From: Chrysopilus asiliformis
Lineage: Eukaryota > Arthropoda > Insecta > Diptera > Rhagionidae
NCBI GenBank assembly: GCA_964034945.1
Contig: OZ035962.1
Span: 102,374,784 to 102,438,783, forward strand
DNA length: 64,000 nt
Direction of reading: 5' to 3'
Part shown: positions 42,810-54,775 of the stretch, one piece after another
How positions within the stretch are numbered: the stretch's first letter is position 1
How the letters are laid out: every line of letters begins with the position of its first letter
Made by a program: the position numbers and the translations under genes
Notes under the pieces: generated by a model
Seen by the model: the letters and a program-made list of their open reading frames with translations, nothing else
Database searches by the model: none
Told to the model about the DNA's origin: nothing

Positions 42810-44028
42810 ATTTCACTTTCGAAACCTTATCGGAGTATTGAGATTTACTTATTAATGTCTCTAATATTCAAAATTGTTCTCAAGAAAGAGGACACTAGAC
42901 AACAGGCAGTGCGGTGGCGGCGCCTGAATGAAGAATGCGAGCGTGCACACATGCCCCAAATGATCATTAATGGAAAATCTCGGAAAAACTAAGCTGACTG
43001 AATTTTAATATGAAAATGGAAATTTATGAGCTCCATAGGCAGAATCTAACTCAAGTAAGGCATCTTCACTGAAGACGTGCTGAACGAACCAACATACTCA
43101 ACTGGTCTTCATATCTAATTTAAAGATACGAATATCTACTCGTAAGCGTTTATGGACCCATTCATTGTGAGCGCATAGAAGGGGGAGATTCTTCCTCTAT
43201 CCATACGATATTCGAATAAAGATCATTTTGAGGCACTTACGTTCATTGAGTGTATCCTATCATCAAGATTGCACAATCCCGTCACTATTTTAATATGTGT
43301 TGGGTTAGTTGTAAAGAATCGCGACCGAACGAGCGTGCACTGGAACAAGACAAATTTATAATGAGCCGAGTTTTAGGAAAACTTTGAATTTGCGATTGGC
43401 AAAAAAAAAAAAAACTCCCCCTGGAAAAGAAAAACTGCCCATCACTTTTTCCGTCACCATCAGCATCATCTTGAGCTGAACCATCCACAGCATTGGCATT
43501 GTGCGAAATGAGGGGATCATCATCTTTTTCTATTCTCATCGGCCGACAGCCAGGTGAATTTTTTCACCGCAAAAGGTGCCTAGGCAGCGAACCGTGTGCC
43601 TACAGTATTTAGTGCCTTCGTACCTAAACCAATTGCCTTAGGCTGGTGGTATGTTTGTCTCTTATGCTGCTCCGAAATGCTTCAATTTCATTGTAGAGGT
43701 GGACCAATTTTTCCTCTCACCACGAAATATGATTCTTAGAGCTTCTCATCGGCAGCATGGAAACGTGTACCTTCATATATGATGTGCTAAACCAATTTTT
43801 CCCCCTAGGTATTAAAACATAGTGATCTACTAGTAACTAAAGTAGGTAGATAGATAAATACTCATATAAGTAGTTACATTGTAAATTGTGTGCGTTACGA
43901 ATTTTGCCATATTTTTGTTTCTTTCTCTTCGGTTTTTTTTTTTAACGAAAAGCGATTTTTTTGCATGGCTTTTGTTTATGTGGAGCCCGGTAAGCGCCAA
44001 GCACCGTAGAAGATTCACATCTAAGATA
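42810..44028. other. Intergenic with one coding-like segment
   Basis: At about 42875-42991 composition rises to roughly half GC. A frame reads KEDTRQQAVRWRRLNEECER...MIINGKSRKN and then stops, which looks like the end of a coding exon, but no upstream exon or clear acceptor supports it. The remainder to 44028 has no gene I can support. Confidence 0.3.
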
Positions 44029-44058
44029 TATAAATACTGGATGCTGGATATGGATCAG
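44029..44058 (+). promoter_or_regulatory. TATA box and initiator of the cuticle gene
   Basis: TATAAATA (44029-44036) is followed 28 nt later by TCAGCA (A at 44057), an almost ideal TATA-initiator pair for insects. It lies about 170 nt upstream of the proposed first coding exon. Confidence 0.65.
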
Positions 44059-44228
44059 CATCAAATAACTTTTAACCATCTTTGAAGAAGAACAAAAGTC
44101 GAAAGCCGATCGTGTTTAAAAATCGAACGTGTTTTTCTATCGAAAATTTGATTTTAATAAACGATCGTTGCAGTTGTTGCATCTTTTGGCATTTGTTAAT
44201 ATTTAAAGTTTTATTTAACTTCTTAAAA

Positions 44229-47090
44229 ATGAAGGTATTAAAAATATTTTTCATAATTTTTGAATCTCAATAAATCGTTTTGAAGAAAACATTAAATATT
44301 TTGTATTAGTGCAATTTTTGTGATCCCGATTTTTTTTGAATTTTGTGTAAAATTATTTTAAAAGGACATTTATAGCAGTTAGCACAAGTGTTGTGTGGTG
44401 AAAATTTGTGTTTTCCATAAAACGATTTTAAGGATATTTTTGTACAATTCTTCCACAAAATTTCAAAATAAGGACTACGTTTATTACATCGAAATTATAT
44501 GTGTTTTAAAAAACGTTTTAAGAACTTCAATTATATTAAAAATGGTTTTTTATTCGCCTAAAGCGTCCATTTATTTGTCAATTCAACTATGTATATTTTT
44601 AATTTGTCAACTTTTTATACCTCCGTACAAATTAATAGTTTTTGCCTCGAAAATTTGAGCCTCATTAATAAATTTTGGTTTTATTTTGTTAAAAAGAAAT
44701 ATTAGAATTTTTTATTGTATTTGACAAGGTTCTTTTCATTATTTTTGATTCGACCAAAAGTTTTAAATTTGATTGGTCAAGTTTCGGAAAATCAAGACAA
44801 TAAAATGTACTTCAGGAGTTTAAAAAGTCCTTAAATTTAATTTCAAAATTACCCAATATATCGAAACACATTAAATCATCTTAACAAGGATTTTACTGTG
44901 TAGTGTGGATCGCAGCTTTGAATAAAAATTCTTGTTTCAACAAGAATTTAGAATTTTATCAGAGTTTTAATCAACCATTAAATTCAATATCTTCTTTTTA
45001 ATGGATAAATTTTGGCGTTAAATAATTTGAAATCAAATATTACCAAACTTAGTTTTGTGAATAATGAAAAATTTTAGTCTGTTGAAAAGTTTTTTTTTCG
45101 CTTGTCAGTTTTTTTTTTTGTTTTTTATTGATTTATTACATCAAAAATCTCGGTCATCTCAATTTTTCTTTAAATTACAAACTTTTGGCACTTTTTGTAT
45201 TTTTGCAAAATTTTTGTATTTTTTTAATGGAATTTTTGGTTATTTAACAACCAGCTTGACTAAAAGAATTTTTGCCCAAGTTCGCATCAAATTTAACGTG
45301 AAAACAATCCAAGAGTTTTATTTAAAAAATGTCAGAATGTAAATAATATATTTTATCTTTTAGCAGATATGGGGCGTTAAAAGCTAGAGTGGACCAAGCC
45401 ACATAATCGAGTTTTTGAAGCTTTTCCACTTTTGTACTATTATTGACTGTAAATTTTTGGGAAAAAAAATTTCTGTGGACTTTATTACTCAATGTTGAAG
45501 TGTTCTTTTGTGCATCCAAACATTTTTATCTAAAAACTCACTAGCAATAGTGATTCAAACACAAAAAAATTCACGATTTCGACATGTGAGTTGGTCCACT
45601 CTAGCTTTTAACGCCTCATATTGATTTATGTTAAAATACAAAAACAAAAACAAAAATAGTGACAGAAATAATTTCCTGTAGCTTTCGGAAGCATTTTAGA
45701 GATGAAATTCAAAATATGCTCTAAAAAAACTAAAACAATACCAACCTCTTATCTTTCATGCATATGAGAGGCAAAAATTTGATTTACGTCACTAAAATCG
45801 ACTAGATTTTTGTGTTCCAAAAAATATTTAAAAACCGCATCTTCAGCTCATTGTCCTGTAAACTTTTTTGGCAAATTTTGGCAAAAAAAATTTGAATACC
45901 AAAGGATATTATGAGGCCTTAATTGAAATATCAAATTTAACGGATATTCCTGTTTTACATATCTATTTTCAAGCGAAGAATGAATCTAAAAAAATTGGGT
46001 GGTCAAAAAGTGGTGACAACCAAAGTTTCATACAATCTTTTACGATTTTTCACTAATCCTGAGGTTCAAATTAACAAATTAAATGCAAATAGGAAAACCA
46101 AGGGAACTTTAAAAATTTGATAAAATGATTATTTTTGTATCCATATTTGGTGAAAAACTACAATAGTTTATTAAATTCATGCATAAAAGAAACTAATTTT
46201 ATAAAAACTTTTTTATGGCTAATACATGAAACGTGCATTAAAATTCCTATTTCTCTATTATATTTATCATTTAAAAATTTTTCAAATAGGAAATAATCAC
46301 GAATCCTGTCAGAAATAATCACGAATCCTGTCATTTTTTTTTCTAGAAATGCTTGTTTTTCGGTTTTTAATTTAAAACTCAAAAGTACGCATTTTTGCTA
46401 TCCGATCAAATAACATAAAATTTCTTGAAATTTCCGCAGGTTTTCCACGCAGCGTTCTTATGTGCAGTGTTCGCGGTAGTTAGCTGTGAACCACCAGTTC
46501 CACAGAATCAATATCTGCCTCCACAACAACAGCAGCAACCATCGAATAACTATTTACCACCATCGTCTGCATATGGAGCTCCATCACAACAGCCACAGCA
46601 ATCATACCAACAGCCTTCAAGGTCATACGGAGCGCCCAGTGCCCCATCGAGTAATTACGGCGCCCCAGCAGTGACTTCTGCCATCTTCCCATCAAGACCA
46701 CAATCTTCATATGGCGCTCCATCGCAACAAAGTGGTGGATACTCGCAGGGGGGCGGTGGATACTCGAGCGGAGGCGGATCTGGCGGATACGGAAACAACG
46801 AAGAAAACTACGGACCAGCGAAATACAGCTTCGAGTACAACGTACAGGACTACGGATCTGGCCAGGACTTTGGCCATATGGAATCTCGAGAGGGTGAGAA
46901 GACCGTCGGACGTTACTACGTCCTGCTGCCTGATGGCCGTAAACAGATCGTTAACTATGAGGCAGATGAACACGGCTACAGACCAACCATCACCTACGAA
47001 CAGACAAATTCCGGATATAATTCGAATGCACAGAGTGGCGGATATGGCGGTTATGACAATAATGCGCAGAATAAATTTAACGGCTATTAG
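44229..47090 (+). CDS. RR-domain cuticular protein, pro-resilin/Cpr56F-like
   Basis: Two exons are proposed: 44229-44234 (ATGAAG, donor GTATTA) and 46440-47090 (acceptor TTTCCGCAG), phase 0, giving 218 residues. A tiny first exon is usual for cuticle genes. The join creates a clean signal peptide (MKVFHAAFLCAVFAVVS). The mature part has YLPP and four YGAP motifs, a Gly/Ser/Gln-rich stretch, then a chitin-binding R&R domain with KYSFEYNVQDYGSGQDFGH, LPDGRKQIVNYEADEHGY and a Tyr-rich tail. The LPDGRKQIV..YEAD..GYRP core is that of resilin and Cpr56F-type proteins. It should bind chitin in elastic cuticle. AATAAA at 47690 suggests a 600-nt 3' UTR. The exon 2 call is strong; exon 1 is inferred. 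Confidence 0.85.
45370..45618 (-). mobile_element. 249-bp MITE (TGRGGCGTTAAAAGC ends), copy 1
   Basis: Inverted ends TGGGGCGTTAAAAGCTAGAG and (complement) TGAGGCGTTAAAAGCTAGAG continue through TGGACCAA. It lies in the large intron of the cuticle gene, flanked by TA on both sides. A copy of equal length in the opposite orientation is at 50179. Confidence 0.85.
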
Positions 47091-47699
47091 ACACTGACGA
47101 TTATGTATTAAAAGATTATGTTTTTTAAATGTTTTACAATGTAAATGAGGAATCTACGGTAAGGACGTAACTTATTAGGTCAGTTTTATGTATTTCTGCG
47201 ATAACTCATCAAGACGATATTTGTTTTATTATTGTACTCGTCGTAATTTTAATTAATTTATGCATCATGCTATTTGATAGAATTTTCCAAAATTCGCTCG
47301 GCACAAATTTCTTCAAAATAATTTACATGAAAAGTTATATCCTTTTCTAGAAAATTATTTGTACTACAGCAGGACCAACCAAATTAGCTGTTCTGCCGTC
47401 CTATAAGTATTACTCCTAAAAGTATTACTCTTTTTCATGTTGCATTTACATAATTAGCCCACGCATGCTTTCTGTGCGTGTGTAACTAGTTTAAAAAAAA
47501 TATATTAAAAAAAAGTAAAAAAAAAATATATGTATGAAAAAGTAAAAATAGCTAAAACTGCCATAAATGTAATTATATGTTTAAGTTTTTTATGTTTATA
47601 ATACATTATTATTATTATTATTATATATACACTCGTAAATATATATATATGTAAATGTCTACATAAAATATGTACAATGAATATTAGTTAATAAATGAA

Positions 47700-48568
47700 G
47701 CATTTTGTAAAAAACAAAACTTGAGTTTTATCTATCCGGAAACCCCTTTCAGATACCTTCATGAGTCTGTATTACACCAGCAGTGACTTATTATCCGATT
47801 ATATATGATGTTTCATAATCATAATTTAAATTTTATACTCGGCAATATAACAAGTTCATTTTTTTATGATTAGTGGAAATATGTTTGTTATTGCTCAACG
47901 GAATGCAAAGATTTTAAGACGCTGTGAATATGAATATGATGAGCATTTACGGTAATTTAAACAGAGGAAAATCTAAAAATTGAAATTGAGACGAAAATGA
48001 TTTGGACCAGAATTTTAAATTGTGGGAAAGTGCTATTAAATGATTAACTTAAGCTCGGTTAACTTTTGTGCGTAATTATTTTAAATATGTGGGATATTCG
48101 CATAATAGTAATAACAGGCCACCTCCCTTGCCCCGATCATAATTCGCTACACGAGATTTAAACATTTTATAGCGTGAAACATCTCTTTCCAAATAATTTT
48201 GTGAACTGATTTTAATTGAAACATAAATGAAGACTTTTTATTGTTTGAAGAGACCACCATAGATGTTTAGTGAGGAGTTTTTTTTTCATAAAACAAAATG
48301 AATAAGTCACGATAGACTTAAATTGGTCTTTTTATAACAATGAGATCTGGTTAATTTAATCACTTGCATGATTAGAGGGTATTTTTCAAATTATGTGCAT
48401 ATTTAAGACGCTTTTAGTTTTAGATAAGATTACAATTCAAAATTTTAATTGGAGTCAATCGCAATAGCTTGATAGCGCAATTTAACTATTTTTATAGTGC
48501 TGTGAAATAAAAAATGAAGAAACATATCTGCAATAGCGATTTCAAGGTTAATTAATCATTGCACAAGA
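47700..48568. other. Intergenic, nothing convincing
   Basis: AT-rich flank after the cuticle gene; (ATT)n and (TA)n runs lie just upstream at 47608-47652. No gene supported. Confidence 0.35.
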
Positions 48569-48877
48569 CTACACTTAGAAAAATGTCAGGTCAACTTTTT
48601 GTCAGGTTAATTCTGACCTCTAGCTGGCTGACAGAGGTTTCCATTACATGACATTACATCCTCGAAATGCCTATCTAAGGTCAACTCGTGAAGCTCCCAA
48701 TGCCCTACTTCACCTGCTCGAGACTTAATTTCAGAATTTCTCCGGCCACAGGTCAACACAAGTTTTACTTTCCCTCATGCAGGCGAACGCGCGCCTCGCA
48801 TAGGCTAAATTTTCCTGCCCGAGGCCAATTACGCCGTATGTAGGTCGTCGAGTTAGCCTCCATTTCTCTGAGTGTAG
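48569..48877. mobile_element. MITE with CACTYAGARAAATG ends
   Basis: CTACACTTAGAAAAATG at the left and (complement) CTACACTCAGAGAAATG at the right, 17 bp with two mismatches, bound a GC-richer 309-bp interior containing repeated AGGTCAA motifs. TA flanks both ends. The family is not assigned. Confidence 0.65.
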
Positions 48878-49262
48878 TAGGTCGATTTTTTTTGGATTCA
48901 GTAAAAAAAATTTGCGTATTTAATTTTATTAAAAGAAATTTCTACAGTATTAAAACATTTTCTTTCGCTTAAATCTTTAATTCCTTCAATTTGAATACAT
49001 TGAATCTCTTTTAAACGTACTTGCAAAATGGTAATAGAAAAAAGTGTACACTCTTGAATTGTTAATTTAATTGTGCTTGAATTGTTAAACAGTTGCTCAA
49101 GTTGCGATAGATTGAGTTTGTGTTTATTTTTAGAGTATTTGCAAAACTTAATACCTGCGGGGGTAGATTTTCTATTTGAATCCGATTTAGTTAGTGCCAG
49201 TAATAAACATCACTAACTCACAGGTGAACATTTCGATCGGTGATTTTGAATTAGTTTCGAAA

Positions 49263-49988
49263 ATGTCGCGAATACTGTCAACTGTTTTACTACTATTGAG
49301 TTCAAAATTGAGTCTAGTTTGGACCCGATTTGAATATCAGGCGCATTTATTGGATGAGGAGAATTTCGTTTGTACGGGTTCGATTATTAATCAATTAGCC
49401 ATCGTAACAGCAGCACGTTGTGTTACCGAAACAAACCCAGACAAATTGACCATAACAATTAATGGTAACACGATTGTGAAAATTAAGAAGGTCACCGTGC
49501 ATCCTGATTACCAGAAGATCCCTCACGATAGCGATTTAGCTGTGATCACGCTTGTGGAGAACTTCCGATTGGTGGATTCGCAAAGCATAGAGCTACCGGA
49601 ACAGGACGAGACACTAAATGGGGATCAAGGTTTGGTTACTGGGTGGTCGATCGCTTGTGATCATAATGGACAAGTTCGATCTGTTCAAGTGAAAATTGAA
49701 GCCTTGGACATATGCAGATCTCACTACCAGGGAATAGTAGCTATTACTGATAAAATGATTTGTGCAACACCTGTAAAACCTGTGAAATGTGTCGGAGAAC
49801 CAGGAGCATCCCTGATTCTAAACAATAAACTGGTTGGTGTCTTCGCTTGGGCTGCTGCCAGCAAACGTGATTATCCGGAATTTCCCAGAATATTCACCAA
49901 AATCTCACCGTTTACGAATTGGATTGATGAAGTCATTTCCCAGCAGAAAAAACTTCTTTGTAAACATAATAAATGTAATAAAGTTTGA
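49263..49988 (+). CDS. Catalytically dead serine protease homologue (S1A fold)
   Basis: I place the start at the ATG at 49263 (241 residues), because a hydrophobic signal (ILSTVLLLLSSKLSLVW) follows; an in-frame ATG at 49194 would add 23 polar residues before it. The S1 fold is recognisable (CTGSIINQLAIVTAARC, HDSDLAVI, DKMICA, YPEFPRIFTKI...NWIDEVI). The histidine is R52 (TAARC), D91 is kept, and GDSGG is replaced by GEPGA, so the serine is P180. There is no RIVGG activation site and the N-terminal strand is short. The protein cannot be a protease; a binding or cofactor role is typical of such homologues but not shown here. The tail has a short Cys/Lys-rich end. Confidence 0.9.
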   Translation: MSRILSTVLLLLSSKLSLVWTRFEYQAHLLDEENFVCTGSIINQLAIVTAARCVTETNPDKLTITINGNTIVKIKKVTVHPDYQKIPHDSDLAVITLVENFRLVDSQSIELPEQDETLNGDQGLVTGWSIACDHNGQVRSVQVKIEALDICRSHYQGIVAITDKMICATPVKPVKCVGEPGASLILNNKLVGVFAWAAASKRDYPEFPRIFTKISPFTNWIDEVISQQKKLLCKHNKCNKV

Positions 49989-50178
49989 ATAATATAATGG
50001 CTTTTTTATTATAGTGTTAGCATGAGTATAATTCTTCAAATAATGGCCGGATATTACAGGGGTTGCAATATTTTTTGTGAAAGTTTATTTTAAATATTTT
50101 ATAATTAAAGAAGTGTTTTTCAAAATATTTATTAGTTTTTGTATTGGAAGAAGGAGGCGATGTTTAGTCCACTAGAAA

Positions 50179-50427
50179 TGAAGCGTTAAAAGCTAGTGTG
50201 GACCAACCCACATGTCGAAATCGTGAATTTTTTTGTGTTTGAATCACTATTGCGAGTGAGTTTTTAGATAAAAATGTTTGCATGCACAAAAGAACATTTC
50301 AACATTAAGTAATAAAGTCCACAGAAATTTTTTTTTCCAAAAATTTACAGTCAATAATAGTACAAAAGTGGAAAAGCTTCAAAAACTCGATTATGTGGCT
50401 TGGTCCACTCTAGCTTTTAACGCCTCA
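50179..50427 (+). mobile_element. 249-bp MITE (TGRGGCGTTAAAAGC ends), copy 2
   Basis: Same length and ends as the copy at 45370, inverted relative to it. Left TGAAGCGTTAAAAGC, right (complement) TGAGGCGTTAAAAGC. It lies 190 bp downstream of the protease homologue. Confidence 0.85.
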
Positions 50428-50855
50428 AATAAAAGCAATTTTTGGTAGGTTGATGGCCTAAAAATAATTTTTAGTACGCTGTTGGACTTGACATAGTTTC
50501 CTTTTGGTCAGTTTCAATTTTGCGGGAAATGAAAAGATCTCAAATTTCAGCTCAATCGGTTTCGTTGTTCTGAATCTAGAGTGAGGTAAAACTGAGAGTC
50601 TTCAATTGATATTTGTTTTTCTTGATTAAGTGGAAAATCAACAACTTTTTGTCAGATAGATGAGTTAAAGATTTTAGAAACTCGCATATAGGTAACTTTT
50701 CTATATTCCAAAAGATTTTTTTTTCTGTGTTTAGCCATTGAACCATTTCTGATTCATGGTTTTCTTGACCGTCTAGCAATGAATAATCCTATTGGAATTT
50801 CTTGGCTTATAGGTCTGCAAAAACAAAAAAATAATATAACACAAATATCATATTA

Positions 50856-51333
50856 CTAGCTTGCATACCCGTCGTTGCCGGGTTAAGTTTTTTCAAATTT
50901 TTTTTTTATGGTCTATGTTGGAGCTAAACTTCAGGCCAATCGGCTCGGTAGTTTCCCCGCGAAAGGGTAACATAGAGGAAGAGCTAAGGTTCGAAATCAC
51001 TTTACCCCCTCCCCTTACTCCCCCACCTCTCGGGCTACTTTTTAATGGGTCTATGTTGGAACTGGACCCCCGAAGAAATCTATGCCAAATTTCAGGCCAA
51101 TCGGTTCAGTAGTTTCCCCGCGAAAGAGTAACATAGCGCAAAAACTAAATTTCGAAATCACTTTACCCCCTCCTCTTACTCCCCCCACCCCTCGCGCTAC
51201 TTTTCCGTATGCCTATGTTGGAACCAGAACTACCACAGACACTCATACCAAATTTCAAGTCAATCGGTTCAGCCGTTTTTGCGTGAAAGAGGAACAGACA
51301 GACAGACAGACAGACACCAACTCATTTTTATGA
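50856..51333 (-). mobile_element. Helitron 3 (inverted)
   Basis: On the minus strand it ends with hairpin CCCGGCAACGACGGG, then CTAG and T. The start is TCATAAAAATGAG, a shortened form of the usual left end that lacks TACTAATATA. The (GACA)n run is at 51296-51314. Immediately beyond the left end begins TTTTCACATCCAATTTCCCC, one arm of the palindromic element seen complete at 54773. Confidence 0.75.
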
Positions 51334-51339
51334 TTTTTG

Positions 51340-52150
51340 TGGATGTTTTCACATCCAATTTCCCCCCAACAGGTCGGGCATGTCTGCCCTGAAAACCCAT
51401 CAGGAGCCTGTTTCTGGTATGGAAGCTGGCTCACCGTCATCAGAGCCTGCTTTGCCAGCTTCCACGCAGGCTTACAGGATTTTGGTGGAGTAAAACTCGA
51501 TTCGAGTATTTTTTTTTCGAAGACTACTAAGCTGTCCATAAAATACGTCATATTTTTAGGCGGCGGAGGTAAACTCCATTCAAAAAATCGTGAAGAACGT
51601 AATGACGAGTAACGTGACATATTTTTTTGGCAGCCCCTAATGAAATCTACCTCTTTCCTATAGTTATTGCAGTTAAAGTTTTTTTTTGTCACAGATCAAT
51701 TTAATCAGCTTTTATTGATCTGAAGATTCAAAAATCCGTCACTTACGAGATATATCTTTTTTTTTTTAAATACGGTTTTTTATAACTCAGAGTAGCTATT
51801 TTTGAATCTTCAGATGATATGTAAAATAAATCCACGGCAATTCTTAGGGGCCGTTTACATTTACTTGTTTCGCGACACTTCTTCATGTATCGCCTTAAAA
51901 GTTCACGTCGCAAAAGATCTCGAAATTCGAATTAATTCTGTCGATTTTGTAAGAAAAAATTCCGGTTGAAAATTCTTCCAGAATGAATTTCTGAAATTTT
52001 GTGCAGTCCTGTAAACGATTTGTGTCCGTTTGACATTTTGTGTCACAGAATAAAATGCACCGAATAAAGTATCAAATGTAAACTGTTCTAAAAGTGCTAT
52101 TCTCTTAATTTATTATTTTAAATAAAAAATTATCAATTCAAAAACGCTAA
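51340..52150. other. Intergenic with repeat fragments
   Basis: It contains the single MITE arm noted at 51345-51370, a GC-richer stretch to about 51480 (CAGGAGCCTGTTTC...), and TCCATAAAATACGTCA at 51534, similar to 18862. No gene supported. Confidence 0.35.
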
Positions 52151-52152
52151 CG

Positions 52153-52585
52153 CTTGGAGCACAATGAACCCAACAAAGCCGCAACTAAGGACGCTTCGAC
52201 GCAACGCAGTTCAGGAGCGGTTGAGCACAATAGAAGCGTCGTCTGTTGCGTTGTGAGACAAACACAGAGAAATTAAAAGTGAACTAAAGTAGAAAAATAT
52301 ATAAAAAATGGATAATTCTGAAGCGATAATTTGCTTTGTTGGTCTTTATCTTTGTTATTTGTATGTTATTGCACTAAGGCTATCAATTTTTCCTCGAACA
52401 ACATTTCCCCAACCTCACTTTATGAACTGTCAACGCAGACTTGTTGCGTTAAAGTTCAAAGTTTGGCAACTTTTGCGTCGATGGTTGCGTTCAATGCGTT
52501 CACTGTGCTCACTCAAAAGCATTTCTGTGAAATAAACTCGTAAGTGACAGTTTCTGCGTTCGCGTTGCGTTCATTGGGCTCCAAG
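52153..52585. mobile_element. MITE with GGAGCCCAATG ends, copy 2
   Basis: Ends CTTGGAGCACAATG and CATTGGGCTCCAAG. The interior matches 11780-12045 (GATAATTCTGAAGCGATAAT, CTTTATGAACTGTCAACG). The minisatellite of the other copy is absent. Confidence 0.75.
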
Positions 52586-52589
52586 GGTA

Positions 52590-53950
52590 AGCGATTTTCA
52601 ATTTACCGTCAAAAGGTTTAAGAGCTAATGTACGATTTTACATATTTAAACTTGAACCACATTTCAATGTTAGTAAGTTTTACGAAATTGAAAATCGAAA
52701 ATTGTGAAAAAAAAATCAGCCACTAAAAATAAAAAGGAGACATTTAAATATCATGAATGAGCATAATTTCTTTTAGAAGAAAAAAAAACTAAATCATTTT
52801 AAATAGATAATGATGATGATGATCCACACAGTTTTTGGTAAAACACTTTTGGTAATTTCAAAACATTGAAATTTTGTAACAAACCTAAGCGTAAAATCGA
52901 AATTTCTCATCGATATGTCGATCAAATTTTCAAAACTTGCAGCATAAAACCAACAACACAAAAAGAAAAATTCAATATAAGAAGCTGAAATATGGATACG
53001 AAGACAAAACAAAATGAAACTACTTAATTGATGATCAATTATCAATTTTTTGGCGAAAATACTTGCAGAGAAAAATATCAGTAAGGTTTTATGATTTGAT
53101 TTGATATCCATCGAATGAGGTTTCTTTTCTTTTCAAGATAAATATCAATCTAACATTGACCTATTACGACAAACGGAACGGACGAAAACATGGCCAATCG
53201 ATGAGGTAATCTATTTAACCTACAAAATGTACGCGTAATATTAAATGATTTGTTTTGTTTGTTCGTTGGGCTCGATTGGTGAATTCATCACCGATTTTGA
53301 ATTTATAAAATACACATTTTTTACATTTGCATTCAAAGCACAGTGCAAAGTCGGAGTTAAGCGTTGTTACTTGCAGTATTTCTTGGCAAGAGATTCGCAC
53401 TTTTCCATAGAACGGGTGGTAATTGACACACATGTTTATTTATGTTTAACGCAACTTGTAACGAAATATAGATTAATTCATTTATTAAAAATATATTTGG
53501 CCAATTCTGTGTTAGTTAGAAAACACACAAAATCTGTATAAAAAAAATTCTACGATCAAATACGAGCAATAATTTTTATGCTGTATGTAAATTTTTTCTC
53601 GAAAACGGCTCGATAGATTTTGATGACATTTGGGTACTTATAGTTGTTGAAAATAAAAATGCGATTAAACTAGGTCCTATTTTCGGGAAAACTCCTTTGT
53701 GGTTACTACCACTTCCACTCCGTACAAGTAAAGTATGTATAAGAATTTCTAGTCTGCGGAGTTTCAGAAAAAAAAATTAAAACTAGATATTATTGTCAAT
53801 TTTGTCGTGATTATTATGCGTTTTTTTTATGAAAACACTAGAAAATTTTTACTATTTTGTGTTTATTCATTGAATCATTTCTGATTCATGGTTTTTACGT
53901 TACCTTTCTAGCATTGTATTCAATTAGAATTTTTTGGCTTTTCAGTAATT
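52590..53950. other. Intergenic, nothing convincing
   Basis: AT-rich. Opposing short frames at 53215-53541 are ambiguous and show no recognisable domain. Confidence 0.35.
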
Positions 53951-53955
53951 AAAAA

Positions 53956-54744
53956 TCATACTAATATATAAAAATGAGTTGCTGTCTGTCTGTCTGTCTG
54001 TTCCTCTTTCATGCAAAAACGGTTGAACCGATTGGCTTGAAATTTAGCATGAGTGTCTGTGGTAGTTCTGGCATAGAATAAGGAATATATACAAAAAACT
54101 CTGCCGAACAAATTTTTGACAAATTTCCCCTTCGAAGGGGGGAAAAATAACCCTATCATTCACTAGCTACGGCCTAAAAGTTAATTACTTTTAGACTAGG
54201 GAGCACGAAGCAGAGAGAACATTTCTCGTCGTATCTATTCAATGAGATGGAGGAATCGAATGGATAATTTTTTCCGTGTTACATCGGATCCTCTTGCTTC
54301 ATCTCACAGTGGAAAAACTTTCTCTAAAAATTTGTTCTAAGAGTTTATTCTCTAGATTATTTGTTCTCTGGTTCTGGCTCCAACATAGGCATACGGAAAA
54401 GTAACACGATGGGTGGGGGGAGTAAGGGGTGGGGGTAAAGTCATCTCAAAACTTAGTTTTCCCTCTATGTTACTCTTTTGCGGGGAAACTACTAAACCGA
54501 TTGGCCTGAAATTTGCAAAGATGTTCGTCGGGGGTTCAGCCTCAACGTAGTCACATTAAAGAGTAGCCCGAGAGGTGGGGAAGTAAGGGGAGTGGGTAAA
54601 GTGATCTTGAAACTTAACTCTTCCTCTATGTTACCGTTTAGTGGGGAAACTACCGAGCCGATTGGCCTGAAGTTTACCTCCAACATAGACCATAAAAAAA
54701 AATTTGAAAAAACTCAACCCGGCAACGACGGGTATGCAAGTTAG
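53956..54744 (+). mobile_element. Helitron 4, with a nested MITE
   Basis: It begins TCATACTAATATATAAAAAT after A and has the (CTGT)n run, the CCGATTGGCTTGAAATTTAG core, about 165-bp tandem units and the end hairpin CCCGGCAACGACGGG followed by TTAG (the usual CTAG with one change) and T. It is split at 54072-54370. Confidence 0.8.
54072..54370. mobile_element. hAT-like MITE nested in Helitron 4
   Basis: Its limits are given by the uninterrupted Helitron 1 sequence. The target GTTCTGG is duplicated (54065-54071 and 54371-54377). Ends CATAGAATAAG and (complement) CAGAGAACAAA lead into a shared subterminal AACAAATTTTT. A 7-8 bp duplication and CA-initial ends suggest hAT. Confidence 0.65.

Positions 54745-54772
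<28 letters not shown>

Positions 54773-54775
<3 letters not shown>

Noticed and set aside
46480..46973. Antisense and alternate frames over the cuticle gene
   Set aside because: Shadows of the Gly/Gln/Tyr-rich coding sequence, whose own frame has a recognisable chitin-binding domain.
49194..49262. Upstream in-frame ATG of the protease homologue as the start
   Set aside because: It would put 23 polar residues before the signal peptide; the ATG at 49263 places the hydrophobic segment at the N-terminus.
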